Source: Pocillopora verrucosa
Taxonomy: Eukaryota > Cnidaria > Anthozoa > Scleractinia > Pocilloporidae
Length of the DNA: 64,000 nucleotides
Assembly (NCBI RefSeq): GCF_036669915.1
Contig: NC_089314.1
Span: 23,629,799 to 23,693,798 of the forward strand
Direction of reading: 5' to 3'
The notes below the pieces were generated by a model, which saw only the letters and a program-made list of their open reading frames with translations, did not search any database and was not told the origin of the DNA. Positions 18,972 through 31,200 of the stretch are shown piece after piece. The position numbers and the translations under genes are program-made. The stretch's first letter is position 1. Every line of letters starts with the position of its first letter.

Positions 18972-20416
18972 AGCTGCAGGTTAATCAAAATAGCCCAGCA
19001 GATGAAGCAAAGGAAAAGAAATCCTTCGCTGATCGACAGGAACTTACAAAAGCTAAAATGGCTGCCAAACTAGGAATACCGCTGGTCAGGTTTTATATCC
19101 TCGGGTTTGACGTCAACCTCCGAAAATAAAAAACTTACTGACGTCATAATAATTTTCAGGTTTATGATTTAGATAGTGTACTTCACTCGGGCTAATATCT
19201 TTGGTATTCATGAGAAAATTTGGCTAGGCTGTGGCAGAGAATGTAAGCCTCCTGATCAAAAAGGAAAAAAAAAATGCCTCTTGGGCGCCCCGCTCCCTGC
19301 CGCGCAAACTTTTCCTTCGATGAAATCTCTCTTAAGATGGACCAAGCTTAGTCACGAGGAACTGCTCGCAGTCAGGCGAACAGTAGAGATACTTCAGTTG
19401 ATTTAGAGAGGAAAATGAAGGTTCCAAAAAAGAGAGAAATAATAGCCTGAAAGTGAGAGAAAAGGGTGAAGACAAAAGGGAAGATGGATAAACGGGAACA
19501 ACTCGCCCTTTTTGATGATCTCCCTCTCACACCAATGTTCCGTTCCAATTATTTCGGATGCGGGGAGTAAACTTTTCTAGCAACCTCAGTTGTTATCTAA
19601 TGGTCTTTTACCATGTTATCTAATAGTCTTTTACCCCCATCTCACCCCTGTTCATCCCTTCCACGCAACCAAAGCTGATTTTACTGTTGTAAAGACAATA
19701 ACATTTTTTCTGTGAGGGCAAATTCGGAGGAGTCTATGTCTCTAGCGAAGTTACGACATGCTTTGCAAAGAATGAAACACATACATAATTATTTTTAGTG
19801 TTCATATGGTTAAAATTTGAGGCAAAGGGAAGTTATAGAAAAAAGGATGGAAAGTTTTCATACGAGGTGTACAAAAAGGGTACCATTTCTTCCGCTTGGT
19901 AAAGGTGCAATACACAACAAAAATCCGAACACTCCCTATATGTATCCAGAAGGCTGACAGTTAGCAAGTTATTCTTGATGCTCAGAGATTATAAAGAAAT
20001 CCAAAGAATCCGAGAGAAGAGTAAATGATTGTATTAAACTTCAATGAAATTTTCTTTCTTTCTGCTGCTTGGTTCTTCAAAGCAATGGTGAGGTCGTTTC
20101 CGAATGTAAATCGACGACGGAAACCTCACTTTAAGTTGACACCCAAAATGCCTGGCGCTTACAACTTGGAAGTGAAAATGAAAGGTTGGCAAACTTTCCA
20201 TTTGTCCAGTACCTGTGCTCGTTAAAGAAGAATGTGAACTTGTAGTGGACGGTGAACTGGATCTCAAACTTTTTCCTGATGAGCAAGTTTCCTAAACCAA
20301 TAGAATACGAATCATAGAGCATGTTAAAGCAAAACCAATGCAATTCCAGATAAGTTTCAACTACCAGTCGAAAGTTGCTCCAAAATTCGCTGCAACACAC
20401 CATTTCCGCATGTTAG
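18972..20416. other. VPS4 promoter side and spacer
   Basis: Sequence upstream of the VPS4 start codon (minus strand) and left flank of the terminal-inverted-repeat element. Short open frames at 19176-19406 and 20025-20225 show no domain or codon bias. A purine-rich tract lies at about 19405-19480. No transcript can be supported. Confidence 0.35.
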
Positions 20417-20482
20417 CCGGTGTCACAGCGGATTTGGACCCCCCCGCGGATTTGGACCCCCGGTCCATATCTGCTAGCGGAT

Positions 20483-20516
<34 letters not shown>

Positions 20517-21615
20517 AGGACTCCCCTTCGCAGATTTGGACCCCCCTACCAAACTTTCCTTTTAAGCATCCTTTGTATCATATTTGGTAACTAATTCTAT
20601 TTGCAAGCTTTTTGTCGATGTTCTTTTCAATCGCAACACAACATTCCTCAATAAAGGTAAAAGAAAAAACAGTCATTTCGTTCCAATTCTACCGCATTTA
20701 TTTTAGCGAGTCGTACAGTAAACGTAAGAATCAGATGAGAACAAACTACTGCATTCGAACTATTGAAATTTTTACGATAAATCCTTGCTTCTTCTGATGC
20801 GAATCAACATTGATACGAAACGTCATAACAATAGTGGAGACTATTGCGTCCAGTCAGAAAAATAACTCAGTCTGATTTTCTAAAATAATAACAATAAACA
20901 GTTTCTGAACAAGAACGAAGAAACTACTCCTACTACAAGTCGTTCGTAAAGCCTATGATAAGTAAAAATGTTTCTATTCTGAACTATTGGAACTCTCAGC
21001 TTATTTTCAGATGCAAATCAACATTAATCAACATTAATGTCAACGTCTTAACAAAAATGGAGACTATTACATCGAACTCAATCTTATTTTCTAATTTTAA
21101 TGATTATTAACTGTTGAGGGATCCAAAATAACACCTTAACAATTACGAAGACGTCAGAGTCTGGCGATCTGCAGACAATGCAGAGCCACTCGCCCTCCGG
21201 GGTAGTCTTAAATCATGTGAAACCATTCCTCGCACAACTCGCACCGAACCATGTCGTCCAAACACTCGGCATTGAATAATGACAAAATAAATTAGTGTCA
21301 CAAGTTTGTCTCCTATTGAATCTAGTGGTGTTCGACTATCGCGGAAAAGGTTCAAAAACGACCTCTCTCCAGACATCAAATTAACTCTTGGGCATTTTCC
21401 CTTGGTCAAAAGAAACATCCGACGGGATGCCAGTTCGTATGCATTAACGATACGCATGTTTTGAATGAAAAACATACTTTAGTACGCACTGGAACGTAAA
21501 GTATCATCCATTTTTACTAGAACGTTAAGGACGATGTTTTCACTCAGTTTTGTTGGGGGTCCAAATCCGCGGAGGGGGTCCAAATCCGCTAGCGTATTTG
21601 GACCGGGGGGGTCCA

Positions 21616-21676
<61 letters not shown>

Positions 21677-21714
21677 TCCAAATATAGGGGGGTCCAAATC
21701 CGCTGGGACACCGG
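20417..21714. mobile_element. 1.3-kb terminal-inverted-repeat element with palindromic subterminal arrays
   Basis: Both ends begin, on opposite strands, with 'ccggtgtc' followed by 'agcggatttggaccccc' (one mismatch in the first 27 bases). Behind each end lie tandem copies of a roughly 34-bp unit built on the palindrome 'ccgctagcgg' flanked by 'ggtccaaat/atttggacc' and C runs (20417-20550 and 21555-21714). The trinucleotide TAG flanks both ends (20414-20416, 21715-21717), a possible target-site duplication. The 1-kb interior has no transposase; open frames at the ends are only the repeat translated (GFGPGGSVSA periodicity). It is a non-autonomous DNA transposon of undetermined superfamily. Confidence 0.75.
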
Positions 21715-22244
21715 TAGGAGTCACTTTTCTCCCAGTTTCCAAACGCATGTTTTGAGAGTAACACATAAAAGAAATGAGTAAATTTTCCAATGCTAGTGTA
21801 TAGTTGGTCTTTATTTTGTCAAAGTGATTGATTCAAAACCCTCCTCAACATTCTGTGTCCCGAAGTTTTAAGTTTTACGGCTTCTGTAAACGTTTTCTTT
21901 TTCAAGCCCAACGGGTTAAAGATTGAGACAAAGCGTACCCGACCACTACATGACTGTTACACCACATGGTTGTTCTTTGTGCATGTCATGAGCAGCGGAC
22001 AATGCCATTAGGCGCCATTTTGAAAAACAAAGCTGAAAAACAGGGTACTTTTTTGTGGGCAGCGATCGAGATAAAATTTTGTCCAATATTGTTCCGCTGT
22101 ATCGGGATCAATAGTATTATTTTGTAAAGAAGGCAGTAAATTAAGATGGAATGCGTGAAAACTATCGATGGATTTATCAAAAACTCACAATCTACGAGGA
22201 AATCTCCAACTTCACTTCTTTTGAGACCAAGCTGAAATAACAAA
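21715..22244. other. LRRCC1 upstream region
   Basis: 530 bp between the transposon and the LRRCC1 start codon. No second gene is seen. The 5' UTR and promoter presumably lie here, but no TATA-like or initiator element stands out. Confidence 0.3.
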
Positions 22245-25200
22245 ATGACAGCCAACAACAGCGAAAATTGTGGCCATGATGTTGTGTCTACTTCTTTCCC
22301 AAAGGAGATCTGTTACATAGATGCACAGATAAACAGTCTGCTAGACGTACATCTAGATCCACGATTACTCTCCGTAAATCTACATTGCAACAATATTTCT
22401 GTGATAGAGAATCTTGACAGACTGCAGCACCTTAAACACCTCGATCTGTCGTCCAATCGCATCACAAGAATGCAAGGGCTTGGTGGTTTGATGAGCCTAA
22501 AAACCCTCAACTTATCCTGCAACGAACTGCGTGTAGTTGAAGGATTGGATAGTCTAAGGTCCTGCTTTGCTTAATTTCTTTTTTTGAAATGTTGCTGGGG
22601 TCAGGGGAAGTAGGAGAGTTCTCAAGTCTAAATATGGCAAGTTAAGGCATGCTATTAAAAGATAATGGCCTAGTCTCTTTGCAGCTTCTGCTGTTTATAT
22701 AACAACTATTCATCTCAGTGATGGTGTCGTTGGTGGATATTTACTGAACCACAAAGCAGTGAGATAATAGAGCAATTAGGGATGATTTTAATTAATTAAT
22801 TTTTTATGTGACGATCACAGTGTTTTCAGTTGTAAGTTGCTGGGAGGTGACTAGCAAAGAACATTTGGAGTTTGAGTAGCCAATGAGGGTGCATCCTCAA
22901 TGCTATCTACTGTTTTAGTTTATATTAAAACAAAGTAACTTTCTCTTCATAATCATTGGATCTTCATGATTCTCTGTTCCCATTCCCTAAAATCTGAAGC
23001 AAATATTTAATGAGACACTATTATGATATTGAAATGCATTTAAATTGATTTGCAACAGAATTTTGGAAATATAAAAGATTATCAGTTCCAAAGTACTTTT
23101 TTATGGGAGTTGCAAAAGAAAACAGATTTGGGAAATTTGTCTCACCAGGGAATGTTTGACTTCTTAAACATTTTTATTAATTTGTTTCCTTGTAGGAATC
23201 TGGTTAAGCTGGATTTATCCTACAATGTAATCTATGATCTCTCAGGCCTAAAGAAAATTCATGGATCCTCCTTTAGCTTACGAAGCTTATATCTCCATGG
23301 AAATGAGCTTAGTTCACTGGATCATTTAATTAACTGTCTTGCTGGATGCAGAATGCTTCAAGAGTTGACATTTTCACTGTATGGGGAAGCCAACCCTGTT
23401 TGTGAAATACCAGATTATCGATCCAGTGTACTGGCTTCACTGAAAAATTTGGAAGTGTTAGATGGCCAGGACAGGACTGGGAAACCAGCAGCAACAAGGG
23501 ACAGTGTGCTTGACATTCCAGGTTGGATTCTTGGTTTTTGTTAATTACTTTATTCACCAAATTAAATGGGCAGCATCTATTTATTTTGTAATGTTTCTGG
23601 TGCAGTGGTGTTTATATTTGCACAAAAATGAACAGAAAGCTTTTATGTCTCCCTTGCTTGAGATAAATTTAACAGTGATGGTGTATAGTACTGAGATGAA
23701 TGATACTATAATCCTTGAGTAAATGCCTCATATTCCTGGTATTCTTAGGTAATTTTGTCCCCATCTTAAAAGAGGGATATTGATTAATGTTATTTTTTAG
23801 AATTGACTTTGCTGGGATGGACTTTCTTATAGAGAAAACTAATTTTTTTGTTATTGACAATTAACAGAAATGGATGACTATCTGGAATATTTAGAATCAG
23901 AAAATTCCTCTGAAATCCCTAGTGTAAGTAAATTCTAAAATTTTGTTTAAGTATAATTAATGTATTCTTAAACATGTACAGGTTAATTGTGTTCTTGAAA
24001 TTGGAGTGACTGTGACCCAGAAAACTATAATTTGTTCCTTCTTTTTCCAGAAAGAAACAAAGTATGAAGTTTTGACTCCAAAGATTGACTTGGCGCTGGA
24101 CAGATTCAGGCAACGAGGACCTCTGTCATCAGAAACTGACGCTGGAGAGGAGAAAAGAACTGAGAATCCCACTGAGGTTTGCACCACATTACATACCCTT
24201 TGGATTTTAAAATAAAAGATTTTCCATATAGGCAGAAACAGCAAAGAAAAATAATAATTTAAAGAGAATTCAAAAGTTCATATAAATATTATGCTTATTA
24301 TAAAAGGTGACTGGGGAGATGAAGAAGCCTTCTAGTAATACCATGGTTGTAACTGGATCAAAAGTCTTCATAAAACTTAGGAATCAAGTTATGTATAATT
24401 TGATTATAAATGTGTCATTTAGATGAAAAAGAAGTGCTTTTGTTGACAAACAATGCTTTAAATCTTACAGGTCGTAAAAGTTGAACAGGGCTGTAAATAG
24501 ACAAATGAAATAAGAAAAAGAACTTTAGATATGCCACCTTCCCAGGGTGGTTCTTTATCCACCGTTTTTCCAATTTAATTATAATTTGAAGAGCTAGTTT
24601 TCCTTGGAGACAATAAAACTGAAAACCTGGAGGAAAGTCTTTGGCGAAAGATTTGGCCTGCCACAACATCAATCTGCATGTGATGTTAAGAGCAGGAATG
24701 AAACCCCAGACCAAACCTGTGGGAGGGAAGCACACTCACCACTGATCCATCCTTGCTTCTCTGTTTTTTTCATTAGTTTTCACTTTGTTTTTCAGAGGCC
24801 AGCTGTTAAAGTAAGCCTGTCAGCTGATCATGAGATTCGTTTAGAGACTCTTGAACATCAACTTAACCGTCTGATTCACAACACAGTAAGTTATATGCTA
24901 ATTACCCATCTAGGTTCAGTTGTGCAAAGGGGAGATAGCACTATCCAACTGATAAATTGCTATCCATTAGATAAATGATAACAAAATGAACTGTGCTATC
25001 CAATGGATAGAGATTTCTACAGACATTGAAATGATTTAGTTGGACTGAAAGGATCCTTTACTATAAGGAGATGTCCTCCAAGTTTCTGTAGAATGTAGAA
25101 CTTATAGTTTTTTGTTAATTGTCACTTTTTGGGGGATGTAGTTGGGACAGTCCTGTGTAAGATCTAATAGGGATCTTTTAAAATTGTTAGAGGACTTAAA

Positions 25201-28200
25201 TTGTTAAATTGTCCAGAGGAAATGAAGATTTTGTGACAATGAGCCAAGACCTATGTCACTGTGACTTGTTCTAGAGCATAACCCTTAAGGAAGCTTAATA
25301 GTGTGAACCATCCATCAGATAAGAGTTATTTATGGTACATGTTTGGCAAGGAATTTTGAATCCTAGGGGTCAACAAATTTATTCTTGTGGTGAGAGAAAA
25401 AAAAACATGATGCACATGGAATATAAATGATTATTTTTTTTGCAGGAAAGAGCACAGGTTTCAAGGCAGATCAGAAATCCAAGTGCAGAGCCTGGTAGGT
25501 TTGAAGCTAGCAGGAGGATGATAACATTTATCTTGTCCAAATTTTTTAATGTATGGTGGTTTTGGAAGTGTTCAAGTCCTTAGGTACTAGCTGAAATAAC
25601 ACAAAGTTGTTTTCCCTTATCTAGACCACATCACAGACATCAGTGAATTGTGAATTATTAAAGAAAGAGAGGGTGATAGGGTGCTGTTTAACTGTAGGGT
25701 CTAAGGAGGCTGTTGATGATAGGGTGCTGTTTAACTGTAGGGTCTAAGGAGGCTGTTGATGATAGGGTGCTGTTTAACTGTAGGGTCTAAGGAGGCTGTT
25801 GATGATAGGGTGCTGTTTAACTGTAGGGTCTAAGGAGGCTGTTGATGATAAGGTGCTGTTTAACTGTAGGGTCTAAGGAGGCTGTTGATGATAAGGTGTT
25901 GTTTAACTGTAGGGTCTAAGGAGGCTGTTGCAGATGTGCTAATACCAGTTTAGATGTGTACATGCACAGATAAACACGAAACAAATAGTTGTAGGCTGCT
26001 TTCTCCCTTAAAGCCCCAGAGTGTTGAAGGGAACAAGTGTATAATGTACCTTTGAATGGGGGGAAGGAGAAAGACACACTGTCCCCAATCACTTTCACCA
26101 AAAAGTCCTCCATCCATAACCAAAAAAAAAAAGCTAATAAAATGGCTTGCTATTTAGTCTCATGTTAAAGAATGCAAGCACATATCACATGATGTTGTTA
26201 TTCTCACTAGATATTAACCGATCAGCTGATTCTGAATCAACTGAACAGCCAGACAAAAAGAAAAAAGAACAACTTTCATCCAAAGCTAAAAGAAGTCAAT
26301 GGGTTCCAGTATCAAAGAAGCCAGGACAGACAAAGACACGCACCAAGCCAGCGGTTCATGTCACAGTGGAATCAACAAGCTCCACATCACCATCAGATGA
26401 ACAAGTGAGAAATCTGATGATAAAAGGCAAGACTGCATTGAAGGGGAGGACTGTTAGGGATCCTAAAGATGATGAGACTTTCCTGGTCAGTGAATTATCT
26501 CTGGTCTTTTTATTTCAATTCCTTGAACCTCCAACTAACAAGATCAGATAAGTAATTCTCCCTTCAAGCTCCTGTACAATTGTTTTTTAATTAACCAGGA
26601 GAATTTGCTGTTATATCAGTTAACTAACACTCTTTGGCTGGATAGCATTTTATTCTCATAACCAGTTTGTTTCATAATGTATTGATATCATGAGGAGAAG
26701 TTACGTTTTGATCACTTTTACGAGATCAAGAATTTCAAGAATTAGATCGAGCTTCTTGTCCCCACAAGTTTGTGGACATGGAAAATTACGTTTGCTTGGA
26801 GGAAACCTGAAACTAATAATTATCTGAAGAAAAAAAAAACTCTTATTAGGTAAGAGTTAAACAAGATAAGATTCGCATGGATTGAAGATGGCCAATTTGA
26901 AAAGTTTGCAGTTAGGTTTACAACCATGATCTGCCTCCAGTAGGAATTCTTGGTGATTTCTTTGCTTCCTTTTCACTTTTTCCCACCACACTAATGATTT
27001 GGTATGTCTTTGATTCCATATGTAATTTACTCTGCAGTCACTCATTCAAGAGTTGGACTCTGAGCGCGAGAGACGATGGAAAGCTGAACAGGCTGCCAGG
27101 CGGATGGTTGAAGCCATCAAAGAGCTTCAACAGAGAGGTTTGAGTTGGGTTCTCTTGTTACTTTTTCGATCAGAAAGAATTGACATGTATTTTCCTTCAA
27201 CATTGAAGTTTTTTTCGTGCGTGCCAGGACTTCTAGGGAAGCGCAATTTTCCGCGTAAGAAAAACACAGTATTCAATTTACCTTGGCATATTCGTTTTTA
27301 AATGTCTTCTGAAAACGATCAGAAGACAACTGGATGTCTGTTTCTCCTCGGTCAAGGAACGCGAAAAACACAGGAAAATTGTCTTATAGCAGTGTGGGTC
27401 ACATGACCGTACCGATTTCACAACAGAGAGTAGAGGGAATTTTTTTCGCTCTCTTGTTTTGTCTTTCAAACTTTTTCGGTTTACTTTAACGTGATTGGGA
27501 GGTACCTGAGTTACTTGTCTACAAGAGTTATTATCGAAGAGCTGAACCTTTCTCTGTGTCTTTAATGTCAGTTGTGACCCCCGCGATCGAGTCCCTTATC
27601 TTTCCTAATTTTCTTGTACTTTTGTGTTTCTACTTTATAGAGGCAGAGGAGAAGAAACTAAGAGAGACTTCTCTTGCGGCGAGCAGTCGCCTGAAGCGTG
27701 CATTACTCAAAGAGAAGGAAACTAAGGATTGTTTACAGAAATCTTTACATGAATTGCAGGTGTGAGCGTTAAAACGATTGGCGACCTTTGGCTCATTTAC
27801 AGCCTGTGAAAAAAAAAAATGAAAAATAGGAGTGTAAAGTTAAGGTTTTTTTTTTTAATTGCTCGTCCCATGGAGCCCGACCAAAGTCATTCGAGTCTTC
27901 TATGTTGCACGAAAGCCATTGATTTTTTTAAAATTTTTCTGAATTTATTTGTTGTCAGACCCATAATGTCGAGCTGACTGAAGAGGTAAAGAGATTGAAG
28001 GAAAATGAAGAAGAACAGCAAAAAGCATTGCGAGCTCTGGAACAAGCCACTACCAAGATGGAGACTGAAAAGATAAAACAACAGGCTGAAGCGGTACGTT
28101 ATCGCGCAACCGTCACTGGTTTGCTGTACGGCGTTTTTTTTACTAAGAGTTGTAAAATCGAACGCAAGGTGGTCTCAACGGCCAATCAGAACGAAGAAAT

Positions 28201-31200
28201 ATCACAAGGGGCCAATGAGAACTCGAAGCAAAAGCCAGCAAACTGTCCAAAGCTCTTGCCAATGTGAGTGACCTGTCCGCGATTGATTTCAGTTTAGTAT
28301 TTGACTGGTTACCGAAAGCGTGGTGCAAGTTATCTCGACTAATCAAAAACTATAGTTAAGGAAACCAGCGCAATTCCGGGTAATTTTTACTGAGAAGTTC
28401 AATTGCTGACGTGAACTTGCTAATGTAAATGAGGCCTCAGAGATCAGAAATACTCAAGAAAAAGATGTCAACCGGTTAGTTAAACTCATTTAAAGGAGCT
28501 CAAACGTTTTTAAGGTGGGTCTCACCAAAAAGTCTTTTTAATAGTTGTACTGTTTTAAGGTCACCCAACTGCAGCAGGAGCAGATGAAAGTGGGCGCCTT
28601 AACGAAAGAGTGTGAACTGTCGAAACACTCAGTGAAACAACTGAAAGGTCAGGTCCATCAGCTACAGGAACTCCTCGCCAACAGAGAGCAGGAACACAGG
28701 TAAACTAGTTAATCTTTCAACTTCTAGAGGTGACTGACATGTAACTTCTCCCTTTAATATCCATACATTCTCCAGTAAACAGGTGGTGAGAGTACTCAAA
28801 CTTATCAGGTACAATTTGTTGTCTTGATCTAACACCAAATTCTCGCAACTTATTCTCAAGAAAATGTGAGCAGCTTGAGGGGAGAATTAATGATCAGATC
28901 TTGGGAGTCAAAGAGTTAAGAGGCCAGTTGTACCATAACATTAACGTAATGCTCCGCGGTAACTTATACCAAGGTCGATTTCCTCTGGATTTCTTTCATA
29001 AATTTTTTACCTTAATTTTGCCATGGGTTACTTGGTAATTAACCCTCAGTCAGGAGACATTAGTTCTCAACAAGTCCTTAATGCTGTAATGATTAAACCG
29101 ATAATTTCACGCAAACCTTAGTGATTACTATTCCTTGATGGCAGAAAAGCAGTGGAGGACCTGGTGCGAGTGGACGGGCAGGAGATGCGGGAGCTAGTAG
29201 AACGGGAGGCTGCTAAGCAAGAGGGTTTTCACCAGCAGATTATTAGAGAATATCAAGAAAAGTAAGAAAGAAACTGGTGACAAGTGACTGTTGTCTGTAG
29301 CCTTTTGATAGTCCTGACCCGTAACGAAACAGTATCTTAACGTACGCTAAACAAAGGCGAACTAGGCGGACTAAAGTATTCAGCCCGTGTAGTCGGTGTA
29401 ACAACGCTGATAAAAGCTCATTAACTAGTGACGCTATAAGTTTTCGGGATATTTTCTGCCGCCATGTTAAACTTAATTTACCGAGAAGCTGGAGACTACG
29501 AAAGATTTCATAGGTTTGACGTTAATACACAAACCCTGCAGCAATGAATCAAGAAGGAATGCCTAATGGTCAAGGATGAAAAGATGAAACTGGATTGAAA
29601 ATCACGAACATGAACAATTTACAATTGGATTTTTCAAGTGACTCGCCCTTTTTGGCAAGCCGCACTCTTAGACTGAGGTACTGCCTGAAATTCTTCCCTT
29701 AGTAGGTTTTCCTAGAGTCGAGCAGCTGGGATGGCATTGTAAAAAAAGAGCTAAATGGTGTTAGGACGTTATATTTTCTGTCTGGTTACTGAGTGCATGT
29801 AAAGCATTGTGCCGAACGCCCCATCGCTTCATGAACCTCAGCATTTGCTGGTGGCGCCAAAGGATTCCGTGTTACGTAGTTGGTAGAGTGTGCAAGGTTC
29901 TAATTCCTCGGTTCGAATCCTACATTCTAGACAAATAACCAACACCTTCTTTATGTCTTGACTCCATGACAGGTTGAACAAGCGTGATCTGGATTATGCT
30001 GCACTTGAGGACGAGTTCAGAATGGGTCTACAGATTGAAGCTAATAGGTTTAGAGAGGTTTGTAATTCTGATAAACACTTTGTAGATTACTTAGAGAATG
30101 CGTGTTAGGTCTTCAAAGAACCAAGTCTCTGTGGCAAGAATTGAACTTTTGCTGTTTGCCTTTCGCACTTTTCCCAAAAATATGAAAATACTTCCATAAG
30201 TTGTGAATAGGAGATCTCCTTCTCCTTTTTGACGGTTCCCTTGAGGGATAAGAAGAAAAGTGAAAGAAATCTGAGGTAAAGTTTGGCGTTCACACTGCAG
30301 CTTAGTTAATTTGATTGGAAATCCGTCTGTGATCTCTTCTCTTGTCCTCAGTGCCAAAATACCTTTAATGGCGAGAAACTTTCGAGAAACCTTGTCATAG
30401 AATTAATTCCACTTCCTTTTCCATTTCTCTGTACAAAATAGCTGCAAGAGGCGTTTGAGCGAATGAGCGATGAGCATGCGCAACAGAAGGAGGCCCTACA
30501 CACAATAAAACAGAAGGAGAGCAAAGCAACTAATATGGTCAATGAACTCACAGCGGTAAGAACTTTTTGATGAATGATTGTTTGAGCTGATTGGAGGGGC
30601 TCTATTTCACTTTCCCTTTTATTTATTTTAAAGTATATAAATTTTCTGAAGCTGCTCGTCATTTTCAGTCTCAAGGCCAGTCTTGGTGACGTGACGTTTT
30701 CATGATTTTCATTATTTTAAAGTATATAAATTTTCTGAAGCTGCTCGTCATTTTCAGTCTCAAGGCCAGTCTTGGTGACGTGACGTTTTCATGATTTCAA
30801 CTAAAGTGGTAACATCTTTTTAAGTATTCCTGCTTTTTTTTTTGTGCAGCAAGAATGTTTTCAAAACCCTCTATGTTCTTCGGCGATCGGTCGATGGGAG
30901 TCGGACACGCTCTGTGTACTTCGGGAAATGGACTACAAAAGTTAGACACGCTTCGTTCGCTTTGGGGATAAACAGTCTTATACCCTTCGTGTGCTCTTTT
31001 TTTTTTCCGAATTTGGTTTTGTCAGCCGTGGCCACCACTGATCTTTCTATTTATTAATTTGCACATAGATGGTGAAAGAACAACGTGGGAGATTAAGTGA
31101 GCTGTCACGAGGGAGGCAAGAAATTGTCGGAGATTACAAGGTGTGGCTATGATTATCTATCCAGATTTACCCTTGGGGAAAATTTATCATCCCAGGGGTA

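Noticed and set aside
20417-21714. Repeat clusters with regular spacing, considered as a CRISPR-like array
   Set aside because: The units abut directly without unique spacers, are palindromic, and occur inverted at the two ends of an element in a eukaryotic genome.
21534-21790. Pro/Gly/Ser-rich repeat 'proteins' on both strands
   Set aside because: Translation of the palindromic subterminal array of the transposon; the same periodicity appears on both strands and no start context or conservation is visible.
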